64,000 bases of DNA from Polaribacter sp. IC066 (GTDB lineage: Bacteria; Bacteroidota; Bacteroidia; Flavobacteriales; Flavobacteriaceae), in assembly GCF_007997085.1 (NCBI RefSeq), contig NZ_VORR01000017.1:16931-80930 (forward strand), read 5' to 3'. Positions 26,737 to 36,493 of the stretch are shown piece by piece. The notes under the pieces are model-generated. The model was not told where the DNA came from, searched no databases, and saw only the letters and a list, made by a program, of their open reading frames with translations. Position 1 is the stretch's first letter; every line of letters starts with the position of its first letter. The position numbers and the translations under genes were made by a program.

Positions 26737-27471
26737 ATGAAAAAATTATTTATCTTATTTTTACTGATCTCTGCAAATATTTCTATGGCACAAGATGCTG
26801 TATTACTGCGTTTAAATTATGAGGAAGGCGCTACTTATAACGTTGCTATGAAAATGTCTCAAGAAATGGGTGCCATGATGTCTATGGGAATGACCATTGA
26901 TATGAATATCAAGGTTACAGATGTGCAAGAACAAACCTATGATAGTGAAATGAAATTTACAAATATGACTATGGATATGTTACAAGCAGGTAACGCAATT
27001 AGTTATGATTCCTCTAAAAGTGATGAAGAGTTAGATGAGGGAGGTAAAATGATGAAAACTCAAATGGGCCCTATGTTAGAGGCTGTTATTTTTGCCAAAG
27101 GAAACAACTTGGGCGAAATTACAGAGGCTAGAGTAGAACCAAGTGTTATGGGTATGGAAGACATAGCGAAACAGTCTAGTAATATTGTATATCCTACAGA
27201 GGCCATAAAAGTTGGTAGCAGTTGGACGAGCGTTAAAGAAGAAAAAGGAATGAAACTGAATTATATTTATACTGTAAAATCAATATCAGAAGATACCGTA
27301 ATTTTAGATTTATCTGGTGATGTAACAGGAATTGCTAGCGGTAAAATTACAGGTAGTATGGATATAGAAAGAGCATCAGGAATTCCTGTAAACTCTTTAA
27401 TAGATATGGATTTAGTGGTAAGCGGCCAAGAAATGAAATCTAAAGTTACTATGGTAATGAGTAAGATGTAG
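26737..27471 (+). CDS. Met-rich exported protein, DUF6263-like
   Basis: This 244-residue protein has a signal peptide (1-18, SMAQ). The N-terminal half is unusually rich in Met (for example MSQEMGAMMSMGMTIDMN), then follows LGEITEARVEPSVMGMEDI, and a C-terminal half with regular beta strands (VGSSWTSVKEEKGMKLNYIYTVKSI, ITGSMDIERASGIPVNSLIDMDLVV). This fits the DUF6263 family of Bacteroidetes. The Met clusters could bind copper or simply pack in a lipocalin-like barrel; both are inference. It is a single gene, with its own promoter and a long terminator. Confidence 0.75.
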   Translation: MKKLFILFLLISANISMAQDAVLLRLNYEEGATYNVAMKMSQEMGAMMSMGMTIDMNIKVTDVQEQTYDSEMKFTNMTMDMLQAGNAISYDSSKSDEELDEGGKMMKTQMGPMLEAVIFAKGNNLGEITEARVEPSVMGMEDIAKQSSNIVYPTEAIKVGSSWTSVKEEKGMKLNYIYTVKSISEDTVILDLSGDVTGIASGKITGSMDIERASGIPVNSLIDMDLVVSGQEMKSKVTMVMSKM

Positions 27472-27559
27472 TATTTTGATTAAGCAAAATTTTCTGTAAT
27501 TCTATATGTACTTTTGATGTGGTTTTTGCATTCAAGTAAGTTAGGTGCATATAAACTCT

Positions 27560-27598
27560 AAAAAGTTTCAACATTTTAAATAAATGTTGAAACTTTTT
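27560..27598. terminator. Strong bidirectional terminator
   Basis: Perfect 17-bp arms AAAAAGTTTCAACATTT (27560-27576) and AAATGTTGAAACTTTTT (27582-27598) with a 5-nt loop, T-rich on the right and A-rich on the left. It ends the DUF6263-like gene and could stop leftward transcripts from the amidohydrolase. Confidence 0.9.
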
Positions 27599-27794
27599 TT
27601 ATTGTTTTTAAGTTTTAGAGTTTGGTAATAACTTGAGTAACTTTAGTGCAGATGTTTTATGTTATCAGCAGTTCAAATAATTGTTTTAAATTTTTATTTT
27701 TGAATTATTTAAATTTTTATTGGTACACTTTTAAGATGCTTAACCCCTCACGAATTTTATTTTATGTTTTTTATCCAAAGAAACCAACGTTGAA

Positions 27795-28607
27795 CTACTT
27801 TAAATCATGTACATCAATCTTAAATAATTCTGCCGCATTTTTCCATAAAATTAGTTCTTTTTTATCGTCTGCTAAATCTAATTGATGCATAAATTTTAAA
27901 TATGATTTCATATTAGAAATTGGCCAATCTGTGCCATATAATAAATATTTAGGATCACAAGCATACGTAATCATTTCTTCAATTTCTCTTTTCATGTAGC
28001 GTTCAAATTTATCGCTAAAATCTCCCAAAACGAGTCCAGAAATATCTGCATAAACGTTTTTGTTTTTATAGACAACTTCCATACAATCTTTAATCCAAGG
28101 ATTGCCAACATGGCAAATTACAATTTTTAAATCTGGGTAGTCTACCGCCAAATCATCAATATGTAAAGGATGAGAATATTTTACTTTTCCTGTTGGCGCA
28201 TAGGTGTCACCAGAATGAAACATGACAGGAACATCGTATTCAATAGCCATTTCATACATCAATTTAAAACGGATATCATTTGGGTAAAAAGGCTCATAAC
28301 CTGGGTAAAACTTTAAGCCTTTAATAAAACCTTGTTGTAAATATTTGCTAATTTCTATAACGTCTTTATAATTGTAATGCCAGTAACTAACGCCTGCAAC
28401 AACACCTAGATTTTTGTATCCTTTAACAGCTTCTACAACTTGTTTTGTGCTTGGTCTATGTTCATTTACTTTATAAGAAGACAATACTAAAGAATAGTCT
28501 ACATTGTTGTCTTTCATTGTTTTAGAAAGTAAATCTAAACTCTCTGTGATAGAGGTTACCCGTTCTTCGTGGTAATTGTTAAGGTGTGTATGTACGTCTA
28601 TAATCAT
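27795..28607 (-). CDS. Amidohydrolase family (TIM-barrel) protein
   Basis: This 270-residue cytoplasmic metal-dependent hydrolase is of the Amidohydro_2/ACMSD-like type. Metal-ligand positions are visible in IDVHTHLNN (3-11), MFHSGDTY, VICHVGNPW and the final YGTDWPISN. Barrel strands alternate regularly. Such enzymes are decarboxylases or hydrolases of small cyclic or acidic substrates; the substrate is unknown. It lies 68 bp downstream of the beta-lactamase-fold gene in the same direction and is probably co-transcribed with it. Confidence 0.85.
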   Translation of the reverse strand: MIIDVHTHLNNYHEERVTSITESLDLLSKTMKDNNVDYSLVLSSYKVNEHRPSTKQVVEAVKGYKNLGVVAGVSYWHYNYKDVIEISKYLQQGFIKGLKFYPGYEPFYPNDIRFKLMYEMAIEYDVPVMFHSGDTYAPTGKVKYSHPLHIDDLAVDYPDLKIVICHVGNPWIKDCMEVVYKNKNVYADISGLVLGDFSDKFERYMKREIEEMITYACDPKYLLYGTDWPISNMKSYLKFMHQLDLADDKKELILWKNAAELFKIDVHDLK

Positions 28608-28675
28608 GTTATGTGATTCTTAATTTTGTAAATTAAAATAGTAATATTTGGTTTAAATTTATTTTTGGTTTGTTG

Positions 28676-29968
28676 TTATTCTTTTAAAGCACTATAAATA
28701 ATTTGCTCTAGTTGGTTATTAATACTGTTGTTAAAAGGAGATGATAATACTTGTCTTAATTGAATAACGATTAAATTATTTTTTGGATCAATCCAAAATA
28801 CGGTACTAAATGCACCTGACCAACTGTAAGTGCCATCGGGTCTATTAGAATGACCATCGGCAATATCAAATCCAAATCCAAAGCGAGCAGATCCCCAAGG
28901 ATAAGAAAGCGAATCAATCTGATTTTGATGCATAGATTTCGCTGTTTTAGCTTCTAATATTTTTATACCTTTTAAGGATCCGTTATTTAGCATTGTTTGG
29001 CAGAAAATAAAATAAGCTCTTGCGGTTCCTGTCATTCCACTTCCGCCAGATGCATATGTTTTGGCACCTTCTGTAGGGTAGTTTGCAATATACATTTTAC
29101 CCATATTAGAAGCTTGGGTAATTGTTCCGTTTTTTGTGGGTAAAAAAACTTTTGCAAGGTTGTCTGTGTAAGATTCATCAAAATAAAAATCTAACATTTC
29201 GATGCCTAAAGGTTTGGTAATATTTTCTCGAATATACTCATCTAATTTCATTTCTGAAGCAACTTCAACCACCCGACCTAAAACATCTGTATTTAAACCA
29301 TATGCCCATTTAGTTCCTGGTTCATGGGTTAGCGGAAGATTGCCAATTTTGCTCATGGTCTCTGTGGTTGTTATTGGTAAATGTGTGCTTAAATCAGGTA
29401 TGCCGTTTTTCGCTAAAATTGCACCAAACACTTGCGGATTCATAAATCCGTAAGGAACACCTGCCGTTTGGGTTAACAAATGACGCACTGTGGGGTTGGT
29501 CATAGACGGTTTACTTGTCCATGTAGTATCTTTCGGATTAAAACTTGTTAATATTTGAGTTTCTTTAAAAGAGGGAATAAATTTACCAATAGGATCGTCT
29601 AATTTTAATTTGCCTGCTTCAATTAATTGCATCGCTGCAACAGAGGTAATTGGCTTGGTCATTGATGCCAAACGAAATAAATGGTCTTTATTGTACGGTT
29701 TGGTTCTGGCAGAATCAGACCAACCGATTGCCGATTCATAAATTATTTTACCATTTTTAGCAATTAAAGTCACGGCGCCGGGGTATTTTTTTGCGTTTAC
29801 AAAGTTCATTACCAAAGTTTTAATTTTTGCTAAACTATCGGATATCATACCAACATCCTCTGGTTTTGCAAATTGAAATTCAGTTACTTTTTGCTTTTTA
29901 TGTGTGATAGAACAAGAACAGATTAATAAACTAGCAATAAGAACAAAAACGGTATTAGACAACTTCAT
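28676..29968 (-). CDS. Serine hydrolase lipoprotein, beta-lactamase/class C fold
   Basis: This 430-residue protein has the lipobox LICSC (Cys19 region) and a PF00144 domain. The S-x-x-K nucleophile is S102-M-T-K105 in RLASMTKPITS. The Tyr motif is YGLN at 223-226 (WAYGLNTDVLG), where the usual Y-x-N has Leu at the third place. The HxG-like region near the end reads YSWSGAFSTVFWIDP. These features point to an esterase or D-aminopeptidase/penicillin-binding relative rather than a true beta-lactamase. It is envelope-anchored. It is followed by the amidohydrolase gene. Confidence 0.87.
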   Translation of the reverse strand: MKLSNTVFVLIASLLICSCSITHKKQKVTEFQFAKPEDVGMISDSLAKIKTLVMNFVNAKKYPGAVTLIAKNGKIIYESAIGWSDSARTKPYNKDHLFRLASMTKPITSVAAMQLIEAGKLKLDDPIGKFIPSFKETQILTSFNPKDTTWTSKPSMTNPTVRHLLTQTAGVPYGFMNPQVFGAILAKNGIPDLSTHLPITTTETMSKIGNLPLTHEPGTKWAYGLNTDVLGRVVEVASEMKLDEYIRENITKPLGIEMLDFYFDESYTDNLAKVFLPTKNGTITQASNMGKMYIANYPTEGAKTYASGGSGMTGTARAYFIFCQTMLNNGSLKGIKILEAKTAKSMHQNQIDSLSYPWGSARFGFGFDIADGHSNRPDGTYSWSGAFSTVFWIDPKNNLIVIQLRQVLSSPFNNSINNQLEQIIYSALKE

Positions 29969-30128
29969 AGAGTGTTTTTTTTAAAAGAATGATTACTAAA
30001 GGGAGGTTCTTTGACTTATAAATTACTAAAAGATAAAAAGCTTTATGCATTAAAGCTTGATGCCCTGAAACAATTTTAAGTAAAAATCTAAATTACCTTA
30101 TTTTATTTAGATAGTCAAATAAAAAAAA

Positions 30129-30165
30129 ATCTCCAAGTTTTGCAAGGAAGTTAAGGTATTTAAAT
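30129..30165. repeat. Degenerate copy of the htpG 3' region
   Basis: The segment ATCTCCAAGTTTTGCAAGGA followed by AGTTAAGGTATTTAAATG matches 30814-30852 (CCTCCAAGTTTTCACAAGGA, GGTTAAAGTATTTAAATG). It suggests duplication of the region just downstream of htpG. Confidence 0.6.
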
Positions 30166-30535
30166 GCAGGCGCTTTGCTTCCTTGATCTCGATTCATAGT
30201 TTTTGTTCTCTTAACTGCTAAACGAATCATTATTTGACAAAAACAGGCGAGTTACCTTATGTTAAAACGGTTTTATGGGTTAGACGTATTTGTTAATTTT
30301 TGTGAAGGATTTTATCAAGGATTTTGTGGTTTTGGTAAATTATCTAGTGGTGAACTAATTTGTTTATTTTAAAATAGTTAAAAAAAGGAATTTGTAAATT
30401 TAAGGTGTACACGTCAGAACTATTTCTTTGGATAAAAGTCAAGTAAAATGAGTCAATTAGTTTTTATTGTGATAACTCAAAGAAAATAGACAAGAGAATT
30501 TGATAATGCGCAGTTTTGGTTTTTTGATTAAAGGA

Positions 30536-30588
30536 AGAAATCACATAAAATTTTATACCTTTAAATTTCAGTACTATGGGATTTTTCC
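30536..30588. repeat. 52-bp dispersed repeat, copy 2
   Basis: It begins AGAAATCACATAAA and ends GGGATTTTTC. It aligns without gaps to 3101-3152, sharing about 37 of 52 positions by eye. Confidence 0.6.
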
Positions 30589-30804
30589 TAACGTCGAAAT
30601 GTTAAAACGTGAGGATTTTTCTTGCATTAAAAGTAGGTGAATTATTTGTAAAACTAATATTACTAATTTTGCAAATGATGGTTAACTAGCAATCTTTTTA
30701 TCAAAAATACATTATGCTTATTAATTTTCAGTTTACTTCGTTATACCTTCTTGTAAATACGTGATGATTTTATAGAGTAGTAATTTTTTTATCAAAATTT
30801 AAAA

Positions 30805-30838
30805 TAAAAAAAAACCTCCAAGTTTTCACAAGGAGGTT
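30805..30838 (-). terminator. htpG terminator
   Basis: AACCTCC (30813-30819) pairs with GGAGGTT (30832-30838). Read leftward, the stem runs into a T tract (the A run 30806-30814 on the plus strand). Confidence 0.8.
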
Positions 30839-30865
30839 AAAGTATTTAAATGTAACTGGGTTGCC

Positions 30866-32776
30866 TTATTTAATCAACTCATAACTTCTTTTAATAAAGC
30901 TTGTTAAATCTTTACCATGTAAAAGGTTTTGAGCTAATTTTGCCAAATCAAAAGCTTGCGAAATTAAATGTTTTTGTGAAGCTTCATCCTTATCATTTAA
31001 GATGTTAGAAATTAACGGACTATTTGTGTTCACTACTAAATTGTACATGTCAGGAAAGTTCCCCATTCCCATCATTCCACCACCACCAGAAGCTTGCATT
31101 TCTTTCATTCTGCGCATAAATTCTGGAACTGTAATAATAAACGGAGAAGCATCAGAATCCATCGCTTCTAATTGAACTGTATACGTTTCTTTAGGAACGT
31201 TTGCCTCAATCATTGGCTTTAAAGTTTCTTTTTCTTCATCAGATAATTTAGAAATTACAGTTTCATCTTTTTTGATTAAATTATCAATAAAATCAGAATC
31301 TACTCTCGTAAATTTTACTTTTGCATCACCACCTTCTAGTTTCTGCATTAAATGAGAAATAATAGGAGAGTCTAAAACAAGAACTTCATAGCCTTTTGCC
31401 GTTGCAGATTCTATAAAACTGTGCTGTGCTTCTTGGTTTGATGTGTATAAAACAACATGATTACCGTCTTTATCAGTTTGAGTTTCCTTTGTTTTTTCAA
31501 CCAATTCATCAAACGTAAAATAAGAATTTGCAACGGTTGGGTATAAAGCAAACTTCTTTGCTTTGTCAAAGAATTTATCTTCAGACAACATTCCGTATTC
31601 AATAATTACTTTAATATCGTTCCATTTTGTTTCAAAATCTGCTCTGTCTTTTTTGAACAAAGAAGATAATTTATCAGCAACCTTTTTAGTTATGTAACCT
31701 GATATTTTCTTTACCGCACCGTCTGCTTGTAAACCAGAACGAGAAACATTTAAAGGAATGTCTGGAGAATCAATCACACCTTTTAACATCTGTAAAAAGT
31801 CTGGTACAATTCCTTCAACATTATCCGTTACATAAACTTGATTTTGGTATAACTGAATTTTATCCTTTTGCATATCCATAGACGGACTTAACTTTGGAAA
31901 GAACAAAATTCCTGTTAAGTTAAAAGGATAATCAACATTTAAGTGAATGTGAAATAAAGACTCTTCAAATTGCATTGGATACAATTCTCTGTAAAAGTTA
32001 TTATAATCTTCTTCATTTAAGTCAGCAGGCATTTTTGTCCAAGCTGGGCTTGTATTGTTAATGATATTATCAACATCAATTTGTTTGTGCGCTTCGGTAG
32101 TTTCTTTACCATCTTTATCGGTGGTAGTTGCAGGCGTAAAATCTGGATCGTTTACTTTTTTAGTTCCAAATTTAATTGGCACTTGGTTAAAACGATTGTA
32201 TTTATTTAATAAACCTTTTATTTTATCTTCTTTTAAAAACTCTAAAGAGTCTTCTGCAATGTGTAAAACAATTTCTGTACCTCTGTCAGATTTGTCGTGC
32301 TCAACGAGCGTATATTCAGGAGAGCCGTCACAAGTCCAATGTGCAGCGGGTTCATCTTTAAAAGACTTTGTAATAAGGTCTACTTTTGCAGCCACCATAA
32401 AAGCAGAGTAAAAACCTAATCCGAAATGGCCAATAACGCCAGTTTCGTTTTTGTCATCTTTATATTTTTCTAAAAACTCTTCGGCTCCAGAAAATGCAAT
32501 TTGGTTGATGTATTTTTCAACCTCATCCGCAGTCATTCCTAAACCTTGGTCTTTAATTGTTATGGTTTTCGCTTTTTCATCAATACTGATTTCTATTTTT
32601 GCGTCGCCTAATTCGGTATTAGCCTCACCAATAGAAATTAAGTGTTTTAATTTTGTAGTTGCATCTGTACCGTTAGAAATTAACTCACGTAAAAATATTT
32701 CGTGATCAGAGTACAAGAATTTTTTAATCAGCGGAAAAATGTTTTCTACTGATACATTAATATTTCCCTTTGCCAT
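30866..32776 (-). CDS. htpG: Molecular chaperone HtpG (Hsp90)
   Basis: The start is set at MAKGNINVSVENIF, the usual N-terminus of the family. The frame is open upstream to 32845, but that extension is not Hsp90-like. The protein has 636 residues. The N-terminal GHKL ATPase domain shows FLRELISNGTDAT (the Asn-Ala box with Thr in place of the more usual Ser/Ala), DQGLGMT and GHFGLGFYSAFMVA. The middle domain has NVSRSGLQ with the catalytic Arg. The C-terminal dimerisation domain ends in LTSFIKRSYELIK. It is an ATP-driven cytoplasmic chaperone. A single gene with its own terminator, divergent from fabH across 236 bp. Confidence 0.96.
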   Translation of the reverse strand: MAKGNINVSVENIFPLIKKFLYSDHEIFLRELISNGTDATTKLKHLISIGEANTELGDAKIEISIDEKAKTITIKDQGLGMTADEVEKYINQIAFSGAEEFLEKYKDDKNETGVIGHFGLGFYSAFMVAAKVDLITKSFKDEPAAHWTCDGSPEYTLVEHDKSDRGTEIVLHIAEDSLEFLKEDKIKGLLNKYNRFNQVPIKFGTKKVNDPDFTPATTTDKDGKETTEAHKQIDVDNIINNTSPAWTKMPADLNEEDYNNFYRELYPMQFEESLFHIHLNVDYPFNLTGILFFPKLSPSMDMQKDKIQLYQNQVYVTDNVEGIVPDFLQMLKGVIDSPDIPLNVSRSGLQADGAVKKISGYITKKVADKLSSLFKKDRADFETKWNDIKVIIEYGMLSEDKFFDKAKKFALYPTVANSYFTFDELVEKTKETQTDKDGNHVVLYTSNQEAQHSFIESATAKGYEVLVLDSPIISHLMQKLEGGDAKVKFTRVDSDFIDNLIKKDETVISKLSDEEKETLKPMIEANVPKETYTVQLEAMDSDASPFIITVPEFMRRMKEMQASGGGGMMGMGNFPDMYNLVVNTNSPLISNILNDKDEASQKHLISQAFDLAKLAQNLLHGKDLTSFIKRSYELIK

Positions 32777-32937
32777 AATATAGTATGTTTTGTTTTTGTT
32801 GATGTTATTCGCTGTAGTTTTTTTTATAAAAAAAGCACAAACCAAACATCGCTGTTTTAATTCTAAACCAAGTAGTCAAAAAAAATACCAAACATTTTAT
32901 TATGACAAGATGACAGATAGAATCAGATTACGATAAA

Positions 32938-32968
32938 TTGTGTGTAAATTGAAAATTCACTATTTTTG
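32938..32968 (+). promoter_or_regulatory. fabH promoter
   Basis: TTG at 32938-32940, 20-bp spacer, then TATTTTTG at 32961-32968, matching the Bacteroidetes TTG / TAnnTTTG promoter. The leader to the ATG is about 40 nt. Confidence 0.65.
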
Positions 32969-33012
32969 TTAGTTGTAAACAAACAAATAACTAAAAAATA
33001 CCACTTTAAATT

Positions 33013-34026
33013 ATGTATAATTCAAAAATTACGGGTCTTGGATATTATGTTCCTGAAAATGTTGTGACCAACGACGATTTAAAGGAATTTATGGACACTT
33101 CAGATGAATGGATTCAAGAAAGAACAGGCATTAAAGAACGAAGATGGATCGATCCAAAAACTGGCGATAATACTTCTTCTATGGGAGCCAAGGCAGGTAA
33201 AATTGCCATAGAAAGAGCGGGTTTAACAAAAGATGATATCGATTTTATTGTGTTTGCAACCTTAAGCCCAGATATGTATTTCCCTGGCGGCGGCGTGCGC
33301 GTACAAGATATGTTAGATATGCCAACGATTGGTGCTTTAGATGTTCGTAATCAGTGTTCTGGTTTTATTTATGCGATGTCTGTTGCAGATCAATTTATAA
33401 AAACCGGAATGTATAAAAACATCTTGGTGATTGGTGCTGAAAATCATTCTGGCGGATTAGAAAAATCTACTAGAGGTAGAGGTGTAACTGTGATTTTTGG
33501 GGATGGGGCAGGAGCCGCAGTATTGTCACGAAGTGAAGAAAAAGAAAAAGGAAAAGGCATTTTATCAACGCACTTACATTCTGAAGGAAAACATGCGAGA
33601 GAATTAATGTTAGAGGGTCCGGCAACCGGAAGATGGGTTCCAGAAATTTTGGCAGAAAATGATCCTGAAGACCAATCTTATTATCCGCATATGAATGGTC
33701 AATTTGTTTTTAAACATGCTGTTGTTCGTTTTTCTGAAGCAATTTTAGAGGGTTTACAAGCTAATAATTTGCAGAAAGAAGATATTGATATGTTAATTCC
33801 GCATCAAGCAAATTTAAGAATTGCACAATTTATTCAAAAGAAATTTAAATTAACCGATGATAAAGTGCACAATAACATTCAAAAGTACGGAAATACAACA
33901 GCTGCATCAGTAATCATTGCGCTAACAGAAGCTTGGGAAATGGGCAAAATTAAAGACAATGATTTGGTTGTTTTAGCTGCTTTTGGTAGTGGTTTTACTT
34001 GGGGAAGTGTCGTTATTAGATGGTAA
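33013..34026 (+). CDS. fabH: 3-oxoacyl-ACP synthase III (FabH-type)
   Basis: This 337-residue thiolase-fold condensing enzyme has catalytic Cys115 (NQCSGF), His264 (IPHQANLRI) and Asn294 (KYGNTTAAS), in the usual FabH triad order, and GDGAGAAV for the fold. FabH starts fatty-acid synthesis by joining acetyl- or branched acyl-CoA to malonyl-ACP. It is slightly longer than E. coli FabH (317), with an insert around 175-220 typical of Bacteroidetes. No other fab genes are nearby. A paralogue dedicated to another pathway cannot be excluded, since many flavobacteria carry two copies. Confidence 0.88.
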   Translation: MYNSKITGLGYYVPENVVTNDDLKEFMDTSDEWIQERTGIKERRWIDPKTGDNTSSMGAKAGKIAIERAGLTKDDIDFIVFATLSPDMYFPGGGVRVQDMLDMPTIGALDVRNQCSGFIYAMSVADQFIKTGMYKNILVIGAENHSGGLEKSTRGRGVTVIFGDGAGAAVLSRSEEKEKGKGILSTHLHSEGKHARELMLEGPATGRWVPEILAENDPEDQSYYPHMNGQFVFKHAVVRFSEAILEGLQANNLQKEDIDMLIPHQANLRIAQFIQKKFKLTDDKVHNNIQKYGNTTAASVIIALTEAWEMGKIKDNDLVVLAAFGSGFTWGSVVIRW

Positions 34027-34047
34027 TAATTTAAGAAGAGCTGCAAA

Positions 34048-34236
34048 ATGAAGAGAAAATATAAATTTTTTTTATTGATTTCAAATGTTAGTTTGATTTT
34101 AATTGGGATGAATATTTTTTTAAAATTTATACCTTTTGAAAGCTCAAAAGTAAACCCAATTTTAATTTTATTTTTCTGTCTGATGAATATTTTAATCGCA
34201 TTGAAATCTTCATTTGAGGCTGTTAATCATAAATAA
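34048..34236 (+). CDS. Small two-helix membrane protein
   Basis: This 62-residue frame lies 21 bp after fabH. It has a basic start (MKRKYKF), a helix FLLISNVSLILIGMNIFLKF, and a second helix NPILILFFCLMNILIALKS, with a short Lys tail. This is a plausible small inner-membrane protein. The family is not recognised. It is AT-rich, so a chance frame is possible. Confidence 0.45.
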   Translation: MKRKYKFFLLISNVSLILIGMNIFLKFIPFESSKVNPILILFFCLMNILIALKSSFEAVNHK

Positions 34237-34399
34237 ATTTTAGCGTTTAGAATTTTAGAGAATAATTGAAGATCATTTTTTCAACATAAAATACTGATTT
34301 ATATAACTTTTAAAGTATTGTTAAATTTTAAGTAAATAAATTATTTTGTTTGTATAAACAGTATTTTCGTTGAACAATTCATCTAAAAACCATCAAATT

Positions 34400-35209
34400 A
34401 TGAAATTAGTTGCTCTTAAACCTTTTCTTTTTATTGCGCTAGCAATAGTCACCTTACATATAAACGCTCAAAAGATTAGTGGCAAGGCAACTTATATTTC
34501 TAAATCTAAAATGGAACTGGGTAGTTGGGGCGCAACATTAAGTGAAGCTGCGAAGAAAGATGTAGCAGCGCGCCTTAAAAATAGGTTAGAAAAAACTTAT
34601 TTTTTAACGTTTAATAATCAGGAATCTTCTTTTTTAGAAGAAGAAAAAATTGATGCCATTTCAGGGGCTACAGATTCTTGGGGAGGTTATTTCTCTAGAG
34701 GAGATCATTACAAAAATATTAAAGAACAGAAGTTAGTGCAAAGTCAAGAATTTTATGGAAAACGTTTTCTAGTAAAAGACGAATTATATAAAATAGATTG
34801 GACGATGGGTACGGAAACTAAAAAAATTGGCCAATATACATGTTACAGAGCAAAAGCTTTTGTGCCAGCAAAAGAGCTTAATTGGTTCGATTTTTCTTGG
34901 GGAGATTTAGCACCAACCACCAAAAAAGAGGGTGATACAGAAAATCTAACGTTGGTAGAAGCTTGGTATACACCTCAAATCCCTGTAACGCAAGGTCCCG
35001 CTGAGTATTGGGGTTTACCAGGATTAATTCTAGAAGTAAGCGTGAATAATACAACTTTGTTATGCATTGAAGTTGAGCTTAATAAAGATGATAAAATTGC
35101 TATTCAGGCTCCAGAAAAAGGAAAAGAAATTACCAAAAAAGAGTATACTTTAACGGTACGTGAGAAAATGCTTGAAATGAGAAGTAATAGAATGGGAAGA
35201 AGAGGTTAA
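34400..35209 (+). CDS. GLPGLI family protein
   Basis: The start is taken at the ATG of MKLVALKPFLFIALAIVTLHINAQ, which gives a clean signal peptide. The longer open frame begins with TTG at 34370 and is less likely. The protein has about 269 residues. The diagnostic motif is YWGLPGLILEV near residue 208. The domain is a beta-rich exported fold (KISGKATYISKS, YTCYRAKAFVPAK, VEAWYTPQIPVTQGP). GLPGLI proteins are abundant in Bacteroidetes and of unknown function, perhaps ligand-binding in the periplasm. It is a single gene. Confidence 0.85.
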   Translation: MKLVALKPFLFIALAIVTLHINAQKISGKATYISKSKMELGSWGATLSEAAKKDVAARLKNRLEKTYFLTFNNQESSFLEEEKIDAISGATDSWGGYFSRGDHYKNIKEQKLVQSQEFYGKRFLVKDELYKIDWTMGTETKKIGQYTCYRAKAFVPAKELNWFDFSWGDLAPTTKKEGDTENLTLVEAWYTPQIPVTQGPAEYWGLPGLILEVSVNNTTLLCIEVELNKDDKIAIQAPEKGKEITKKEYTLTVREKMLEMRSNRMGRRG

Positions 35210-35508
35210 ACCTGCTATTTTCAATAATTTTAATTTTTTCTAACCAATAAAAATTTACAATCTAAAGAGACAAACTCTAATAATTTTGCCAGTCTAATAT
35301 TTAAAATTTTTACCTGAAGCTTTGTTGTGAGCTAATACTATTTTTTTTGTTATTCGAGATAATTGTAGGCTCTTTAGGATTAGTATAAAAAGAACTTTCT
35401 TCATTTATATGACTGATAGCTGCAAAACATTCTTTATCTTGTAGGTAACAGAACCAAACAATTATATTTATTTTTTAGTATTAATTTTGTTTAATTTATT
35501 TTACAACT

Positions 35509-35871
35509 ATGAAAAATAGAACATTAGTCATCGGTGCATCTACAAATCCTAATAGATATTCTAATATTGCTATTAAAAGATTAAGAGACAAAGAATTACC
35601 AGTGGTAGCTTTAGGCTTTAGAAAAGGAAAAGTTTTAGATGTAACTGTAGATGATGAACAACAAGAGTACAAAAATATAGATACGGTTACGTTATATTTA
35701 AACCCTGAAAGGCAAGAAGAATACTACAATTATATAGTTTCTTTAGCGCCAAGACGAGTTATCTTTAATCCTGGAACAGAAAACACTGCGTTGGTAAAGT
35801 TACTAGAAGAAAATAAGATTGAGGCAGAAGTAGCATGTACTTTAGTTTTATTATCAACAGACCAGTATTAA
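35509..35871 (+). CDS. CoA-binding domain protein
   Basis: This 120-residue Rossmann-fold protein has TLVIGASTNPNRYSNIAIKRL at the start (nucleotide loop) and VSLAPRRVIFNPGTENTALVKLL later. This matches the stand-alone CoA-binding domain of succinyl-CoA synthetase alpha type (CoA_binding_2). It has no catalytic part, so it is probably a CoA or dinucleotide sensor or a carrier. The length is typical for the family. It is monocistronic, with AT-rich flanks on both sides. Confidence 0.85.
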   Translation: MKNRTLVIGASTNPNRYSNIAIKRLRDKELPVVALGFRKGKVLDVTVDDEQQEYKNIDTVTLYLNPERQEEYYNYIVSLAPRRVIFNPGTENTALVKLLEENKIEAEVACTLVLLSTDQY

Positions 35872-36493
35872 TCTTTGTTTAAGAAGTATAAAATAAATAG
35901 TTAGCAACGTGCTAAAAATCTTTCTTTTAGAATTTGTTAATAGATACCTAGTTGCTGCTTTTAGGACTTAAATTAAGATTAATGGTTTCTATAATTAACT
36001 TTTTAGCTTAAATTAGAGCTTAATTAGCTGTTTTTTTAGAGAGTTGATGATATAAATAGTGCGCTACAAATTAGGTGGAAAAGGACTGTAATTAATACAG
36101 CTTTATAAATTGATAAAACAAGCTTAAAAAGTCTTTTGAGCTTGTTAAAAATGCCAAAGCATTATTTAAAGTTTTGAAAGGTTTGTACGGACAAACTAAA
36201 AGGGAATTGTTACCAATAAAATACTGATCTAGAGAATTGTACTAATTGAACTGCGCTTAAGAATTAAATTGCTGTGGCCGGTTTCAATGCAGTTTAAATT
36301 ACAAAAAGGAAAACTAAAATTGATGATTTAGTCAAATCTGTGAGAACAGAAATAAAGAAATAGAAAATAATCTAAAAACATTCACAAAAATAGAACAGCT
36401 TAAATATGACATATTTAACTCATATTTTGAGGTATAGTTATAATTATTGCACGTTACTCGGTGAAAAAGGATATTATAATTGATACTGTTGCT
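35872..36493. other. 622-bp intergenic region without a gene
   Basis: Rightward codons around 36303-36360 read KRKTKIDDLVKSVRTEIKK before a TAG, which might be a gene fragment, but no flanking similarity supports it. A short palindrome CTGTAAT-TA-ATACAG-like lies at about 36087-36101. Nothing else is recognised. Confidence 0.4.

Larger units (their letters stand above)
29969..30865. other. 897-bp intergenic region with repeat copies
   Basis: It contains a degenerate copy of the htpG terminator sequence (30129-30165), the second copy of the 52-bp palindromic repeat (30536-30588), and the htpG terminator itself (30813-30838). I find no open frame with coding character. Confidence 0.6.

Noticed and set aside
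27646..27885. 79-codon rightward frame
   Set aside because: Its second part is the antisense of the amidohydrolase 3' end and the first part is low-complexity AT-rich DNA.
32777..32845. N-terminal extension of htpG
   Set aside because: The added residues are not Hsp90-like; the family start is MAKGNINVSVENIF.
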